A stretch of 64,000 nucleotides of DNA, taken from the NCBI RefSeq assembly GCF_002283555.1, contig NZ_MVOI01000003.1:208536-272535 (forward strand), given 5' to 3'. A program made the translations under genes and the position numbers. Source of the stretch: Rubrivirga sp. SAORIC476 (GTDB lineage: Bacteria; Bacteroidota; Rhodothermia; Rhodothermales; Rubricoccaceae). The notes under the pieces were generated by a model, which worked only from the letters and a program-made list of their open reading frames with translations, ran no database searches and was not told the DNA's origin. How positions within the stretch are numbered: the stretch's first letter is position 1; each line of letters begins with the position of its first letter. Below, piece by piece: positions 47,222-57,426 of this stretch.

Positions 47222-47695
47222 ATGAGCTCCACCGTTTACCTCACCGCCGAAGGGCTCCAGAAGCTCAAGGACGACCTCCACCACGCACGCACGGTCGAAC
47301 GCCAGAAGATCTCCGAGGAGATCGCCGAGGCCCGTGCTCAGGGGGACCTGTCCGAGAACGCCGAGTACGACGCCGCCAAGGAGGCCCAGGGCCACCTCGA
47401 AGCGCGCATCGTCAAGATGGAGAACGCCCTCGCCAGCGCCCGCGTCGTCAACGAGGACGAGGTGGACGCGTCGAAGGCGCGCATCCTCTCCAACGTCCGG
47501 GTGATGAACCAGAAGGCCAAGCGCGAGGCGACCTACACGCTCGTGGCGGCCCAGGAGGCCGACCTGAAGCGCAACCGGATCTCGGTCGAGAGCCCCATCG
47601 GCAAGGCCCTTCTCGGTCGCGAAGTCGGCGAGACGGTGGCCGTCCGCGTGCCCGCGGGTACGGTGCAGCTGGAGATCCTCGACATCACCCGATAG
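47222..47695 (+). CDS. greA: transcription elongation factor GreA
   Basis: A 157-residue factor that rescues backtracked RNA polymerase by stimulating transcript cleavage. The N-terminal coiled-coil carries the acidic tip (GDLSENAEYDAAKEAQ, where Asp and Glu contact the active site). The C-terminal FKBP-like domain follows (ISVESPIGKALLGREVGETV). Length and motifs match the family. mtgA starts one base after its stop, suggesting co-transcription. Confidence 0.96.
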   Translation: MSSTVYLTAEGLQKLKDDLHHARTVERQKISEEIAEARAQGDLSENAEYDAAKEAQGHLEARIVKMENALASARVVNEDEVDASKARILSNVRVMNQKAKREATYTLVAAQEADLKRNRISVESPIGKALLGREVGETVAVRVPAGTVQLEILDITR

Positions 47696-47696
47696 G

Positions 47697-48416
47697 GTGG
47701 CCCGCCGGAAGGCCGCCGCGACGTCCAAGCCGCCCCGACGCGGACCGCTCCGCTGGATCGGCTCCCTGATCCGCATCCTGACCGCGGTGACGCTCGGCTA
47801 CCTGCTCGCGTGCACGCTGCTGCTGCTGGCGTACCGGGTGGTCCTCCCCCCCGCGACGACCGTCCAGCTCCAGCGCGCCGTCGAGGCCGCCGCGACGCAG
47901 ACGCCGTACGACTTCCAGTACCGCCCCGTGTCGGAGGAGGCGCAGGACGCCGACGTCCGCCACGCCGCGGTCGCCAGCGAGGATGCGCGCTTCTACACCC
48001 ACGGCGGTTTCGACATGGAGGAGTTGCGGCGCGCCCGCGAGGACGCCGAGCGGACGGGCCGCCCCATGCGCGGCGCGTCCACGCTCACCCAGCAGCTCGT
48101 CAAGAACCTGTTCCTGACCACGCACCGTTCGATCGTCCGAAAGGCGCTCGAGATCCCGCTCACGCTGCTCGCCGAGTGGATCCTCCCCAAGGAGCGCATC
48201 CTGACGCTCTACCTCGACGTGGCCGAGTGGGGCCCTGGCGTGTTCGGCATCGAGGCCGCCGCGCAGTATCACTACGGCACCTCCGCCTCGGCACTGACGC
48301 GGGAGCAGGCGGCGCGGCTGGTGGCGTGTCTTCCGGCCCCCCTCGAGCGCCTCCCCCAGGACATGGGCCGGACATCGTCCCGCATCCTGACCCGCATGCG
48401 CCAGATGGGCTGGTAG
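47697..48416 (+). CDS. mtgA: monofunctional peptidoglycan glycosyltransferase
   Basis: A 239-residue membrane-bound glycan polymerase that joins lipid II into chains. One N-terminal TM helix ([20 protein letters not shown]) is followed by the GT51 domain: [15 protein letters not shown] (donor-site catalytic Glu), [29 protein letters not shown] and [19 protein letters not shown]. There is no transpeptidase domain. GTG 47697 is used, immediately after greA. Confidence 0.93.
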   Translation: MARRKAAATSKPPRRGPLRWIGSLIRILTAVTLGYLLACTLLLLAYRVVLPPATTVQLQRAVEAAATQTPYDFQYRPVSEEAQDADVRHAAVASEDARFYTHGGFDMEELRRAREDAERTGRPMRGASTLTQQLVKNLFLTTHRSIVRKALEIPLTLLAEWILPKERILTLYLDVAEWGPGVFGIEAAAQYHYGTSASALTREQAARLVACLPAPLERLPQDMGRTSSRILTRMRQMGW

Positions 48417-48501
48417 GCTCGGGCCGCCCTTCCCGACCCCCGGACCCGTCGGGGTGATCCGGGCCTCGCCCGGTCGAACTCCACCACCTTCCACGTCCTC
48501 C

Positions 48502-49527
48502 ATGCCCGCCGACCTCCGATCCGATACCGTCACCCGACCCACCGCCGCCATGCGGCGGGCCATGGCCGACGCCGAGGTGGGCGACGATGTGTTCGGCGAG
48601 GACCCCACGGTCGAGCGGCTGGAGGCCCGCGTGGCCGACCTGCTCGGGAAAGCGGCGGGGCTGTTCGTGCCCTCGGGGGTGATGGGGAATCAGATCGCGA
48701 TTCGCCTCCACACTCAACCCGGCGACGAGGTCGTGGTCGCTGAGCGCAGCCACATCTATCACTATGAAGGTGCGGCCCCGGCGGCGCTGTGGGGGGTGCA
48801 GCTTCGGCCCGTCGGCGACGCGTCTGGGGTGCTGACGGCGGACGACGTGGAGGCCGTCGTGCAGGGCGCCCACGACTGGGAGGCGCGCACGCGGCTCGTC
48901 TGCCTGGAGAACACCGTCAACAAGGCGGGCGGCGTGGCGGTCTCCATGGACGCGATCACGCCCGTCGCCGAGACCGCCCGCGCGCACGAGCTGGCCCTCC
49001 ACCTGGATGGCGCTCGGCTCTGGAACGCTGCCGTCGCCCTCGACACGTCGCCCGCTGCCCTCGCCTCGCCATTCGACACCGTCAACGTCTGCCTGTCGAA
49101 GGGCCTGGGGGCGCCCGTCGGATCGGTCTTGTGCGGGCCTCCAGACCTCATGCGCGAGGCGCGACGGGTCCGGAAGCTCCTCGGAGGCGGCATGCGCCAG
49201 GTCGGTGTGCTGGCCGCCGCGGCCCTCGTCGCGCTCGACGACTACGAACGGGACGACCGCGCCCTCCTCCGCGCCGACCATGCGCGCGCCCGCCGCCTCG
49301 CGGACGCCGTCGCGGCCTGTGGCCTCGCGCTCGTCCGACCGCCCGACACCAACATCGTCCTGTTCGAGACGCCCGAGCCCGCGGCCGAGGCCGTCGGGGC
49401 CCTCGCCGAGGCGGGGGTTCGGATGGTCCCCTTCGGACCGCGTGCCGTCCGCGCGACGCTCCACCGCGACCTCGACGACGCGGCCCTGGACCAGGCCATC
49501 CTGGCCCTCCAAACCCGCTACGCGTAG
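48502..49527 (+). CDS. low-specificity threonine aldolase
   Basis: A 341-residue PLP enzyme that cleaves threonine or allo-threonine to glycine and acetaldehyde. The start [20 protein letters not shown] is characteristic. Asp169 ([11 protein letters not shown]) binds the cofactor nitrogen and Lys200 ([12 protein letters not shown]) forms the Schiff base. [17 protein letters not shown] matches LtaE-type enzymes. ATG 48502 is used, because the 16 residues upstream in frame are not conserved. Confidence 0.92.
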   Translation: MPADLRSDTVTRPTAAMRRAMADAEVGDDVFGEDPTVERLEARVADLLGKAAGLFVPSGVMGNQIAIRLHTQPGDEVVVAERSHIYHYEGAAPAALWGVQLRPVGDASGVLTADDVEAVVQGAHDWEARTRLVCLENTVNKAGGVAVSMDAITPVAETARAHELALHLDGARLWNAAVALDTSPAALASPFDTVNVCLSKGLGAPVGSVLCGPPDLMREARRVRKLLGGGMRQVGVLAAAALVALDDYERDDRALLRADHARARRLADAVAACGLALVRPPDTNIVLFETPEPAAEAVGALAEAGVRMVPFGPRAVRATLHRDLDDAALDQAILALQTRYA

Positions 49528-49617
49528 GAAACCGGCCCCGCGGAAGGCCTTACGATCAAGGGGTTTCCCCCAGGCCCCTCGGCACCGGAACCGAACGATC
49601 TTCACGAGCCTTACATA

Positions 49618-49629
49618 GGAAGCGCTTCC
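49618..49629. promoter_or_regulatory. 12-bp palindrome before gene at 49641
   Basis: GGAAGCGCTTCC, perfectly symmetrical, ends 11 bases before the ATG. Its right ten bases recur before the gene at 22085. It may be an operator for a LacI-like or other dimeric regulator. No regulator gene is adjacent. Confidence 0.4.
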
Positions 49630-49640
49630 GGGTCCTCCGC

Positions 49641-50195
49641 ATGTCCACATGGTCGCAGACGTTCGACGACGACCGGGTCCTCGATGAGGCCCGCTCCCAC
49701 GCGCGCCGGTGCGTGATCGTGTTCGCGGGGGTGAGCGGCGCGCTCGTTTGCCTGGCGCCCCTCTCGACCCTCTCCCCCCGCCTCGACGCGACCGTGGTGG
49801 CACTCGTCAGCGGCGCCCTGCTCAGCGTCTGCGCGGGGGTGGTCATGGTGATCCTGGGCCGGGAGTACCGCCGCCTCTGGCGCATCGAACTCTCGATGGG
49901 TCGCTTCGTCGGCTACGACGCCGCGGGCCGCCGGTCCTCGCTTTCGTGGGCGCGCGTCCACCGGGTGGATGTCTCACGGGACGGGCTGCTGGTGGCCGGG
50001 CGCGACGAGCGGGGCCGCGGGACGCGTCTGACGGTGGCCGCAGGCATCCCGCAGTTCACCGTGCTGGCCCACCGAGCCGTCGAGTATGCCGAGGCGCACG
50101 GGCGGACCGTCTGCGTCGAGGGCACCCCGCTCGACGACCTCGACCTGGCGACCCTGCTCCCCTCGCTCTGCGAGACGGTCGGCGCGACCGCCTGA
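49641..50195 (+). CDS. hypothetical membrane protein
   Basis: A 184-residue protein with two adjacent TM helices (CVIVFAGVSGALVCLAPL, VVALVSGALLSVCAGVVMV) and a cytosolic C-terminal domain. That domain is strand-rich, resembling a bacterial PH-like fold (GRFVGYDAAGRRSSLSWARV, VSRDGLLVAGRDERG). No known family is assigned. A 12-bp palindrome lies just upstream. It converges with the patatin gene. Confidence 0.68.
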   Translation: MSTWSQTFDDDRVLDEARSHARRCVIVFAGVSGALVCLAPLSTLSPRLDATVVALVSGALLSVCAGVVMVILGREYRRLWRIELSMGRFVGYDAAGRRSSLSWARVHRVDVSRDGLLVAGRDERGRGTRLTVAAGIPQFTVLAHRAVEYAEAHGRTVCVEGTPLDDLDLATLLPSLCETVGATA

Positions 50196-50203
50196 CCGAT
50201 CCC

Positions 50204-51448
50204 CTAGGACGGCTCGGAGGCGAGGAACGCCTGCAACGCCTCCGCCTGTCGCTCGGCGTCCTCCTCCCCGATCGCGATGAGCCGCTCGACGTAGGCCGGG
50301 TCGAAGGCGAGCATCGAGAGCCAGTCCGGGCTGGCGTCGCCTGCGCCCAACCCGCCCAAGAGCAGCCGCATTGACGGCGGCAGCGGCGGCGATACCTCCC
50401 CGACAAGCGTCGCCAGGTCGACCGACGGCCGCATCACCAGCAGTTCGACCGGGCGGAAGCCATTCCACTGGCTCGGCGGCGTCGCCGCCATGAGCGCGTT
50501 GATGCGGTGCAGCGTCTGCGCGTCCCGGTCGATGACGTCCAGGAAGACGGCGTTCATCAGCACCCCCAGCACGCGCGTCGGCGGCGGGTAGTCGCGGACC
50601 TTCGGCGCGTCGGCCTGGGCGCGGCTCTGGCTCGACCGCGTGTTGACGACCAGGATCTTGTCGGCGCCGAGGTGGAGGGCGGGCGACAGCGGCGCGGTGA
50701 GCCGGATGCCCCCGTCGCCGTACCAGCCGTGGCCCACCTGGGGGTCGTTCAGCGAGACGGCCGGGAAGAAGAACGGCAGCGCGGAGGAGGCGAGCACGTG
50801 CTCGGTGCGCAGCGGCGTCCGCACGGCGCGGCGCATGGGCCGGTCCCACGGCTCGATGCCCTCCCCCTGCACCCACGTCACCGACTGCCCCGTCGTGTAC
50901 GAGGACGTGGTCACCGCGAACGCCCCCACGTGCCCCGCCTCGACGTTGCGCTGGACGGCCTCCATGGGCTGGCCGACCGGCCCGAGGTGACGTTCCAGAA
51001 ACTCCTGGAGCGGCGTCGTGTCCAGCAGCCCGCCCTCGGCCGGAGGTGAGACGGTCTCCGGATTCCGGAGAAACCGCCCGATGGTCTGCATCAGCGTCGG
51101 CCGGTCCAGCCGGAAGACTTCGTCGGCGCGCAACTCGCGCCAGATCTGGACGAGGCGGTCGGCGGCGTCGGCGAACGGCGCGTCGGCGTTGGCCGCGAGG
51201 AAGGCGCTGTTGATGGCACCCGCCGAGACGCCCGTCAGGATGTCGGGCTTGAAATCTGGGGCGAACCTCGCGAGCCCCCGCAGGACGCCCGCCTGGTAGG
51301 CGGCCCGCGAGCCGCCCCCCGTCAGCGCCAGCGCGGTCCCCCCTCCGCCTCCGGGCGGGGGGTCGGGCTCGTCGGGACGGAGGCCGTCGAAGAGGCGGGC
51401 GAGGCGGTCGAGCACGGCGCGAGGTGGGCCCGCAGAAGCTACACCCAC
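50204..51448 (-). CDS. patatin-like phospholipase
   Basis: A 414-residue lipid acyl hydrolase with a Ser-Asp dyad. The oxyanion loop is LTGGGSRAAYQAGV (residues 42-55), the nucleophile Ser75 lies in GVSAG, and the catalytic Asp245 is in DGGIR. The intervening FLRNPETVSPPAEGGLLD fits the fold. There is no signal peptide, so it is probably cytosolic or membrane-peripheral. The start is GTG at 51448, a less certain call. It lies six bases after the histidine kinase gene on the same strand. Confidence 0.88.
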   Translation of the reverse strand: MGVASAGPPRAVLDRLARLFDGLRPDEPDPPPGGGGGTALALTGGGSRAAYQAGVLRGLARFAPDFKPDILTGVSAGAINSAFLAANADAPFADAADRLVQIWRELRADEVFRLDRPTLMQTIGRFLRNPETVSPPAEGGLLDTTPLQEFLERHLGPVGQPMEAVQRNVEAGHVGAFAVTTSSYTTGQSVTWVQGEGIEPWDRPMRRAVRTPLRTEHVLASSALPFFFPAVSLNDPQVGHGWYGDGGIRLTAPLSPALHLGADKILVVNTRSSQSRAQADAPKVRDYPPPTRVLGVLMNAVFLDVIDRDAQTLHRINALMAATPPSQWNGFRPVELLVMRPSVDLATLVGEVSPPLPPSMRLLLGGLGAGDASPDWLSMLAFDPAYVERLIAIGEEDAERQAEALQAFLASEPS

Positions 51449-51454
51449 CGGACG

Positions 51455-54400
51455 CTATGCCTCCACACCGGCGGCGAGCGTCTCCATGAGCGACTGCCGC
51501 GTGAACGGCTTCGAGATGTAGGCACTGAAGCCCGACTCCAGGAGGCGCTCGCGGTCGCCAGGGAGCGCGTACGCCGTCAGCGCGATGGCGAAGACGCCGT
51601 CGTAATGCGGCAGCGAGCGGGCGATGCGGAGCACGTCGGCGCCGGTCTCCTTGCCGCCGAGGTTGATGTCGAGCACGAGCCCCGTGAACCGCTGCTGGTT
51701 CATCGCCAGCAGCGCCGAGCGCGCGTCGCCGACGGCCGTCACGTCGTACGTCGACCGGAGGATGCGCTCGAGCAGCATCCGGGTGTCGTCGTTGTCCTCC
51801 ACCACGAGGATGGTCGGCTTGCCCTCGCCACGGGGCTCCTGCACGATCTCTGCGTCCTCCGGCGGGGCCGCCGCGGGGATCGTCGGGCGGTCGTCCGTGC
51901 GAGCCCGGATGATCATCACTGGGTCCTCGGTCTCGGGCCGACCGGCACGCGTCGCGTGCGGGGCCGCAGGAGCGGGCGACGGTGCCGCGGGCCGAGACGG
52001 CGGGGCGGGCGGCGGAAGGGGCGCCGGGGGCGGAACGGCAGCCGGGGGGGTCGGCTCAGGAGCCGGGTCGGAGGCCGACGGGCGGCCGAAGCGGAAATCG
52101 AACATATCGGTCGGGGCGGACGACGGGGAGGCGAGGAGGGTGGGTTCGGCAGCGACGGGGGTCGCGGAGCTCAGGAACGTGAAATCGAAGGGGGCGCCGA
52201 GCAGATCGCCGGGGTCTTCAGTCGGAGGAGTGGCGAGGAGGTCGGGCACGGCGGGAACCAGGCCGTCGCCGAGAGCGGGGACGTGCTCCCAGGGCGAGGC
52301 GGCCGGGGACGGAACGCGGGGGAGCGAGAGGGTGACCACGGTACCCCCGGGCTGCTCCGACTCGATGGTGATCTCCGCGTCGAGGAGGTGGGCGAGCCGC
52401 CGGGCGATGGTCAGGCCGAGGCCTGCACCCTCGTGGCTGCGCGCGTGCCCGGTGTCCTCCTGGCGGAACGCGTCCATGGCCTCGGGCACGAAGGCCTCAG
52501 AGATCCCCCGGCCGGTGTCGGCCACGCGGAGCAGGGCGGCCGCAGGCGTCCCCTCGAGGGTGACCAGCACCCCGCCCGCGTCGGTGAACTTGATCGCGTT
52601 GCCCACCACGTGGCCGATGATCTGGCTCAGGGCGTCGGAGTCCACGTCGGCGGCGACATCGGGGTCCAGGTCCAGATCGAAGCGGAGGCCCTTTTCGTTC
52701 GCGGCGTCGGCCCACCGCTGGGCGGCGCGCTCCACCTCGGGGGCGAGGACCATCGGGCTGCGGTCGGCCTCGTACTCCCCCGCCTCCAGGCGAGACAGGT
52801 CGAGGACAGCGTTCAGCGTATCGAGCAGCCGGTGTCCGTTGCGGTCGATGAGGGAGACCGCGTCCCGAAGGTCGGCCGGGACCTCGGCGAGCAGGATCTC
52901 GGCGTAGCCGAGGATGCCCGTGAGGGGCGTCCGGATCTCGTGGCTCATGTTGGCCAGGAAGGCGCTCTTGAGGCGGTTCATCCGCTCGGCCGCCGCGCGG
53001 CCCTCCTCGGCGGCCTCCCGCGCCTCGACCAGTTCCTCGACCAGCCGCTCCCGGTCCTCCCGCTCCAGCGCCAGCGCGACCGCGTCGGCCACGGCGGCCG
53101 CGAACTCGGTCTCGGTCGCCTGCCAGTCGTGCGGGTGGTCGGTGCGGTGGATGGCGACGAAGCCCGAGACCTCTCCGCGGCGGCGGATCGGCGCGACCAG
53201 CAGGGCGCGCAGGCGGAACGCCCGCACGAACCCGGCGAGGCCGAGGGGCTCCACCCGGTCGTCGCTCGCCGCGTCGGCCACGGCGAGGGCCCGGTGCAAC
53301 TCGACGTGCTGGAGGACGGAGGCGAAGCCGCCCCCGAAGTCGACGTCGGGGTCGACGGGGGCCGGGGCGTGGAGCGGCGTGCAGGGATGGCCCGGCGCGC
53401 CGAGCCAGAACGACACGTCGGACGCGCCGAGCGTCGCCGCGACGATGGCGGCGGCGGGGGCGCCGAACGCATCGGCGCCGTCGAGATGGGCGAGGTCCAC
53501 CAGCGCTCGCTGGCGCATGAGGGCGCCCTGGGCGGCGTCCGCGAGGTCGTCCTCACGCATCTTCCGCTCCGTGACGTCCTGCAGCACACCGATCAAGCCG
53601 ATCTGTCTGCCGGCGGCGTCGCACCACACGCGGCCCGAGTTCTCGACCCAGCGCGGACCGAAGGCGGTCATCATCCGGTAGATCGCGTGGTAGGCGTCCT
53701 CCCCCTCCACCGGACCCGTCGCGAGTCCCTCGCCGGCCCGCACGTCGCGGACCTCGACGAGGCTTCCAGGCCCCCCGCGGGCGTCGACTTCGCTCCGTGG
53801 GAGCCCGGTCAGGGTCTCGATGGCCGGGCTGAGGTACTCGTAGACCGCGCCGTTCGGCGTGTAGCGGAGGCGGTACAGAACGTGCGGCGTGTGCTCGGTG
53901 ACCGTCTCCAGGCTGATGCGGGCATCGCGAAGCGCCTGCAGTGCCGCGACCCGGTCCAGGTGGCTCCCGAGGTGGGACCCCAGCCCGTCGGCGCCTCGGA
54001 GGTCCGTGGCCGAGATGTCCCGCGGGTCGGCGTAGCCCCAGAGGAGCACGCCCGCCGCGTCGGCCCCTGTCCGGACCGGGACGGTCCCGAACGCGCCGAC
54101 GCCCTTCTCCCGCAGCCGCATCGCCAGCTGGGAGGTGCCCCGTCCGGTGTGCGGCACCACGAGCGGCGCCATCGTGAGGCCGTGCGCGTGCGCGGAGACC
54201 GAGGCCAGCCCGTCCGGCGCCGCGCCCGCCGTGGCCACCAGTTCGAGGTCGTCCTCGGCGAGCAGGGCCGCCCAGCTGGCGTCTGTGGCGTCGAGCAGAG
54301 CCCCGACGGCCGAGCAGTAGATCGAGACGGGGTCGTCGGCGAGGGAGGCCGCGGCCGTGAAGCCGGCCATCGCGCGGTGCTGCCGGGCCACGGTCTGCTC

Positions 54401-55408
54401 CTCCTTGCGTGCCTCCGTCTCCGCCGTGATGTCCTCCATCGTCCCCTCGTACGCGACGACGCGACCCGAGGCATCGACGATGGAGCGGGCGTTCTCTCGG
54501 GTGCAGACTCGCTCCCCCGTCCTGCGCGTCCACTCGACGACCAGATTGCGGACGACGCCGGTGCGGGCGATCTCTTCGGCGAAGGCCTCGCGAGGATAGC
54601 CGAGGTCGGCCCGCACGTCGAGGCTGGCGAGCGCGGCGACCGAGTCGACGGCCAGCAGGTCGGCGAGAGCCGGATTGGCATACAGGATCGTGCCGTCGGG
54701 CGCACTGCGGTAGAGCCCGATGCTGAGGTGATCGGCGAGGGAGGCCAGGTGCGCGGGCATCGCCCCCTCGACGGGCTCCGGGGCGCAAGCCTCAGCGGGA
54801 GCCTCGGCCTCGCCAGGGTCCGCCCCGGCTCCAGCCTCCGAGGGCGCGTCGAACGACGCCTCGGCGAGCCAGGGCGAGTCCACATCCTGATCGGACGCGT
54901 CCACGTCGGGCGTACTCTCAGCGACGGCGGGAGAGGCCTCGGGGGCGGAAGGCACGTCCTCGGGGAGCGCGGGCGAGTGCGGCGCGGGGGCCTCAGACTC
55001 GGCCGGGACGGGCCGACCGAATGCCTCGGGGCGCGCCTCGTCCACCTCGGGCGCGGACTCGACCGGGTCGGCAGCGGCCAGGCGCGCGAGCAGGCTCGGC
55101 AGGTCGGCGGCCGGGAGAGCGACCGCCGCCGTCTCGGTGAGCAACAGCGGCACCTCCTCGGCGACGACGAACAGGGTCACGCCGTCCGGCACGAACACGG
55201 CCACCTCGACCTCCTCGACCGGCCCCCCGGGCACATACACCACGGCATCCCACCCGGCGGCGCCAGCCGGGTCGGCGAGCGCCGCGCTGAGCGCGTCGGC
55301 CGAGGGCGCCAGTTGGGCCTGAACCTCCCCGCCATGCCGAATGGCGGAGAGCGCCTCGACCGCGGACGGCGCGTCGGCGACGAAGAGGATCCGAGTGGGG
55401 GTGGACAT
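51455..55408 (-). CDS. hybrid sensor histidine kinase with PAS/GAF domains and receiver
   Basis: A 1317-residue cytosolic sensor kinase. The order is: a receiver-like N-terminal domain (RILFVADAPSAVEALSAI) that has lost the acidic phosphoacceptor site; an Ala/Glu/Pro-rich spacer (about 125-250); PAS (LYRSAPDGTILYANPALADL); GAF; PAS (VLYRLRYTPNGAVYEYLSP); GAF; HisKA with His823 (NMSHEIRTP); HATPase (ADTGRGISEAF, GAGLGLTIARRL); a Pro-rich linker; and a C-terminal receiver with Asp1247 (LVLDINLGG) and its lysine in YISKPF. It has no TM helix and so detects internal signals. No separate response regulator is adjacent. Confidence 0.93.
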   Translation of the reverse strand: MSTPTRILFVADAPSAVEALSAIRHGGEVQAQLAPSADALSAALADPAGAAGWDAVVYVPGGPVEEVEVAVFVPDGVTLFVVAEEVPLLLTETAAVALPAADLPSLLARLAAADPVESAPEVDEARPEAFGRPVPAESEAPAPHSPALPEDVPSAPEASPAVAESTPDVDASDQDVDSPWLAEASFDAPSEAGAGADPGEAEAPAEACAPEPVEGAMPAHLASLADHLSIGLYRSAPDGTILYANPALADLLAVDSVAALASLDVRADLGYPREAFAEEIARTGVVRNLVVEWTRRTGERVCTRENARSIVDASGRVVAYEGTMEDITAETEARKEEQTVARQHRAMAGFTAAASLADDPVSIYCSAVGALLDATDASWAALLAEDDLELVATAGAAPDGLASVSAHAHGLTMAPLVVPHTGRGTSQLAMRLREKGVGAFGTVPVRTGADAAGVLLWGYADPRDISATDLRGADGLGSHLGSHLDRVAALQALRDARISLETVTEHTPHVLYRLRYTPNGAVYEYLSPAIETLTGLPRSEVDARGGPGSLVEVRDVRAGEGLATGPVEGEDAYHAIYRMMTAFGPRWVENSGRVWCDAAGRQIGLIGVLQDVTERKMREDDLADAAQGALMRQRALVDLAHLDGADAFGAPAAAIVAATLGASDVSFWLGAPGHPCTPLHAPAPVDPDVDFGGGFASVLQHVELHRALAVADAASDDRVEPLGLAGFVRAFRLRALLVAPIRRRGEVSGFVAIHRTDHPHDWQATETEFAAAVADAVALALEREDRERLVEELVEAREAAEEGRAAAERMNRLKSAFLANMSHEIRTPLTGILGYAEILLAEVPADLRDAVSLIDRNGHRLLDTLNAVLDLSRLEAGEYEADRSPMVLAPEVERAAQRWADAANEKGLRFDLDLDPDVAADVDSDALSQIIGHVVGNAIKFTDAGGVLVTLEGTPAAALLRVADTGRGISEAFVPEAMDAFRQEDTGHARSHEGAGLGLTIARRLAHLLDAEITIESEQPGGTVVTLSLPRVPSPAASPWEHVPALGDGLVPAVPDLLATPPTEDPGDLLGAPFDFTFLSSATPVAAEPTLLASPSSAPTDMFDFRFGRPSASDPAPEPTPPAAVPPPAPLPPPAPPSRPAAPSPAPAAPHATRAGRPETEDPVMIIRARTDDRPTIPAAAPPEDAEIVQEPRGEGKPTILVVEDNDDTRMLLERILRSTYDVTAVGDARSALLAMNQQRFTGLVLDINLGGKETGADVLRIARSLPHYDGVFAIALTAYALPGDRERLLESGFSAYISKPFTRQSLMETLAAGVEA

Positions 55409-55539
55409 GGAGGAGAGAGGGATCGCACCCGCACATGCAAACGGAGTGCCGGACCGCGTCGAGGGCTCCAAACGGGTCCTCAGGCCACTCGGGACGGGGG
55501 GTCGGTGGGATTCGTAACGTGCCGACCCCGAATTCCCCG

Positions 55540-56427
55540 ATGCCCGGTCCGATGCCTCCTCCCACCTCGCTGTTCGCCGTCGCGCTGCTGTCGCTCGACG
55601 GCGTCGGGCGGGTTACGGCCCACCGCCTCCTGGAGCGCTTCCCCACCGCGGAGGCCGTCCGCACGGCTCCGCGCGAGCAGGTGCTCCTCCGCCTCAAGGG
55701 CGTCGCCCACGCCGACCGCACCGTCGACGCCATCTGCGACCCGGCCTTCGACGAGGCCACCGAGGCGGCACGGGCGCAGGTCGCCGCGCTGGCCGGGCGT
55801 CAGATCCACGTCCTCACGCCCGGCGCCACCGGCTGGCCCCCGGGCCTCGACGCGCTCGACCGGGCCGACCGCCCCGTGGTGCTCTACGCCTTCGGCGACC
55901 TGGCCGCCCTCGCGTGGCCGTCGCTGTCGGTGCTGGCCTCCGCACCGCTCGCCGCCGAGCCGTTCGAGCGAGCGCAGGACGTGGCGCGCGCCGTCCTCGC
56001 TCGCGGGCGCGGCCTCGTCGTCGGCGCCGCGCACGGGGTCGACCTCGCGCTCCAGAAGCTGTCGCTGGCCGCGAGCGTCCCCGCCGTCGCGGTGGTCGGC
56101 GCCGGGCTGGCCCGGCTGGAGCGCTCCATGCGCCCCGGCGCCACCGCGCTCACCAAGGCAGGCGGGCTCCTCGTCTCGCCCTTCCCCATGGCCCACGGGC
56201 CGTTCGAGCACGACGACCGCGAGCGCGCCTTCGTGCAGGCCGCCATCGGACGCGCCGTCCTGGCCGTCGCCCCGCCGCCGGGCTCGCCCGAAGACCGCGC
56301 CCTCGCCTGGGCCTCCGACGCCGGGCGCACCGTCGGCCTCCTCCCCCCTGCCCCGCCCGACGCGACCTGGTCCGCCTCGGCCCTCCCGGTGGACGACCCG
56401 CACGCCGTCGCCGAGTGGGTGGCATAG
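55540..56427 (+). CDS. DprA-like protein, divergent
   Basis: A 295-residue protein resembling DNA-processing protein A, which loads RecA on incoming single-stranded DNA. An N-terminal helix-hairpin-helix segment (LLSLDGVGRVTAHRLLERFP) is followed by a Rossmann-like region. Counterparts of family motifs are altered: GLVVGAAHGVDLALQKLSL replaces the usual SGLARGID-A-AH, and VAVVGAGLARL stands for the AVLG-x-GLD segment. The usual G-S-R triad was not found. It may be a non-canonical DprA or a SLOG-fold relative. The start is ATG 55540 or 55552. Confidence 0.72.
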   Translation: MPGPMPPPTSLFAVALLSLDGVGRVTAHRLLERFPTAEAVRTAPREQVLLRLKGVAHADRTVDAICDPAFDEATEAARAQVAALAGRQIHVLTPGATGWPPGLDALDRADRPVVLYAFGDLAALAWPSLSVLASAPLAAEPFERAQDVARAVLARGRGLVVGAAHGVDLALQKLSLAASVPAVAVVGAGLARLERSMRPGATALTKAGGLLVSPFPMAHGPFEHDDRERAFVQAAIGRAVLAVAPPPGSPEDRALAWASDAGRTVGLLPPAPPDATWSASALPVDDPHAVAEWVA

Positions 56428-56505
56428 CGGAATTCGGGGGGTGCGCGTCCCGCATCCAGAAGAGCACCTCTCCCTCGTCGTCCCGCCGATCGACCTCTGA
56501 ACGCC

Positions 56506-57417
56506 TTGATCCTCCTCGTCTTTCTCGACGGCGTCGGCCTGGGGCCCGCCACCGCCGCCAACCCGTTCGTCACGCTCGACCTGCCTGCCTTCGAGCGGCT
56601 CGCGGGCGGCCAGCGCTGGACGGCCGACGCGACCCCGATCCGCGAGCCGGAGCACGTGTTCATCCCCATCGACGCGACGTTGGGGCTGGAGGGCCTGCCG
56701 CAGAGCGGGACCGGGCAGGCCGCCCTCTTCACGGGCGAGAACGCCGCCGCCGTCCACGGGCGCCACTTCGGCCCGTACCCGCCGACGACCGTCCGCCCCC
56801 TCGTCGCCGAGCGGAGCGTCTTCGCCCGGCTGGTCGCCGCGGGCATCGAGGCGGACCGCCTCGCCTTCGCCAACGCCTACCCGGACCGCTTCTTCCGCTT
56901 CGTCGAGAAGCGGGGCCGGTGGACCGCCACCACGCTCGCCGCCCACTCCGCGGGCGTCCGCCTGCGCCGCGCCGCCGACCTCGCCGCCCGCCGCGCCCTC
57001 CCGGCCGACCTCACCGGCGAGACGTGGCACGCGCTCATCGACATCGACCAGAAGCCCCAGTCCGAGGCCGACGCCGCCCGCGCCCTCGCCGCCCTCGTCG
57101 CCGACCACGCGTTCGTCCTCCACGAGTACTACCTCACCGACAAGGCGGGCCACAGCCAGGACGCCGCCCGCGCCGCCGACGTGCTCACCTCGCTGGACCG
57201 CTTCTTCGAGGCCCTCCTCGACGCGCTCCCGCCGGAGGCCCTCCTCGTCCTCTCCAGTGACCACGGCAACATCGAGGACCTCGCCACCAAGAGCCACACC
57301 CGCCACCCGGTCCCGCTCATTGCGCACGGCCCCGGAGCCCACGCCTTCGCCGAGGCGGGCTCGCTGACGGACGTGACGCCCGCGATTCTCCGCGTCCTGA
57401 CCGACGCCGACGCCTGA
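56506..57417 (+). CDS. alkaline phosphatase-superfamily metalloenzyme
   Basis: A 303-residue enzyme of the metalloenzyme fold shared with cofactor-independent phosphoglycerate mutase and alkaline phosphatase. FLDGVGLG near the N terminus and LSSDHGNIED near the C terminus are the metal-binding motifs. TGQAALFTGENAAAVHGRHF corresponds to the nucleophile loop (T/S-G). HTRHPVPLIAHGPG completes the fold. The exact substrate is unknown, though small members hydrolyse phosphoesters. The start codon is TTG at 56506, 78 bases after the previous gene. Confidence 0.8.
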   Translation: MILLVFLDGVGLGPATAANPFVTLDLPAFERLAGGQRWTADATPIREPEHVFIPIDATLGLEGLPQSGTGQAALFTGENAAAVHGRHFGPYPPTTVRPLVAERSVFARLVAAGIEADRLAFANAYPDRFFRFVEKRGRWTATTLAAHSAGVRLRRAADLAARRALPADLTGETWHALIDIDQKPQSEADAARALAALVADHAFVLHEYYLTDKAGHSQDAARAADVLTSLDRFFEALLDALPPEALLVLSSDHGNIEDLATKSHTRHPVPLIAHGPGAHAFAEAGSLTDVTPAILRVLTDADA

Positions 57418-57426
57418 TCCGTCGGC

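Noticed and set aside
51605-56500. Plus-strand open frame of more than 1600 codons
   Set aside because: It is antisense to the hybrid histidine kinase, whose domains are complete on the minus strand. The plus product is low-complexity.
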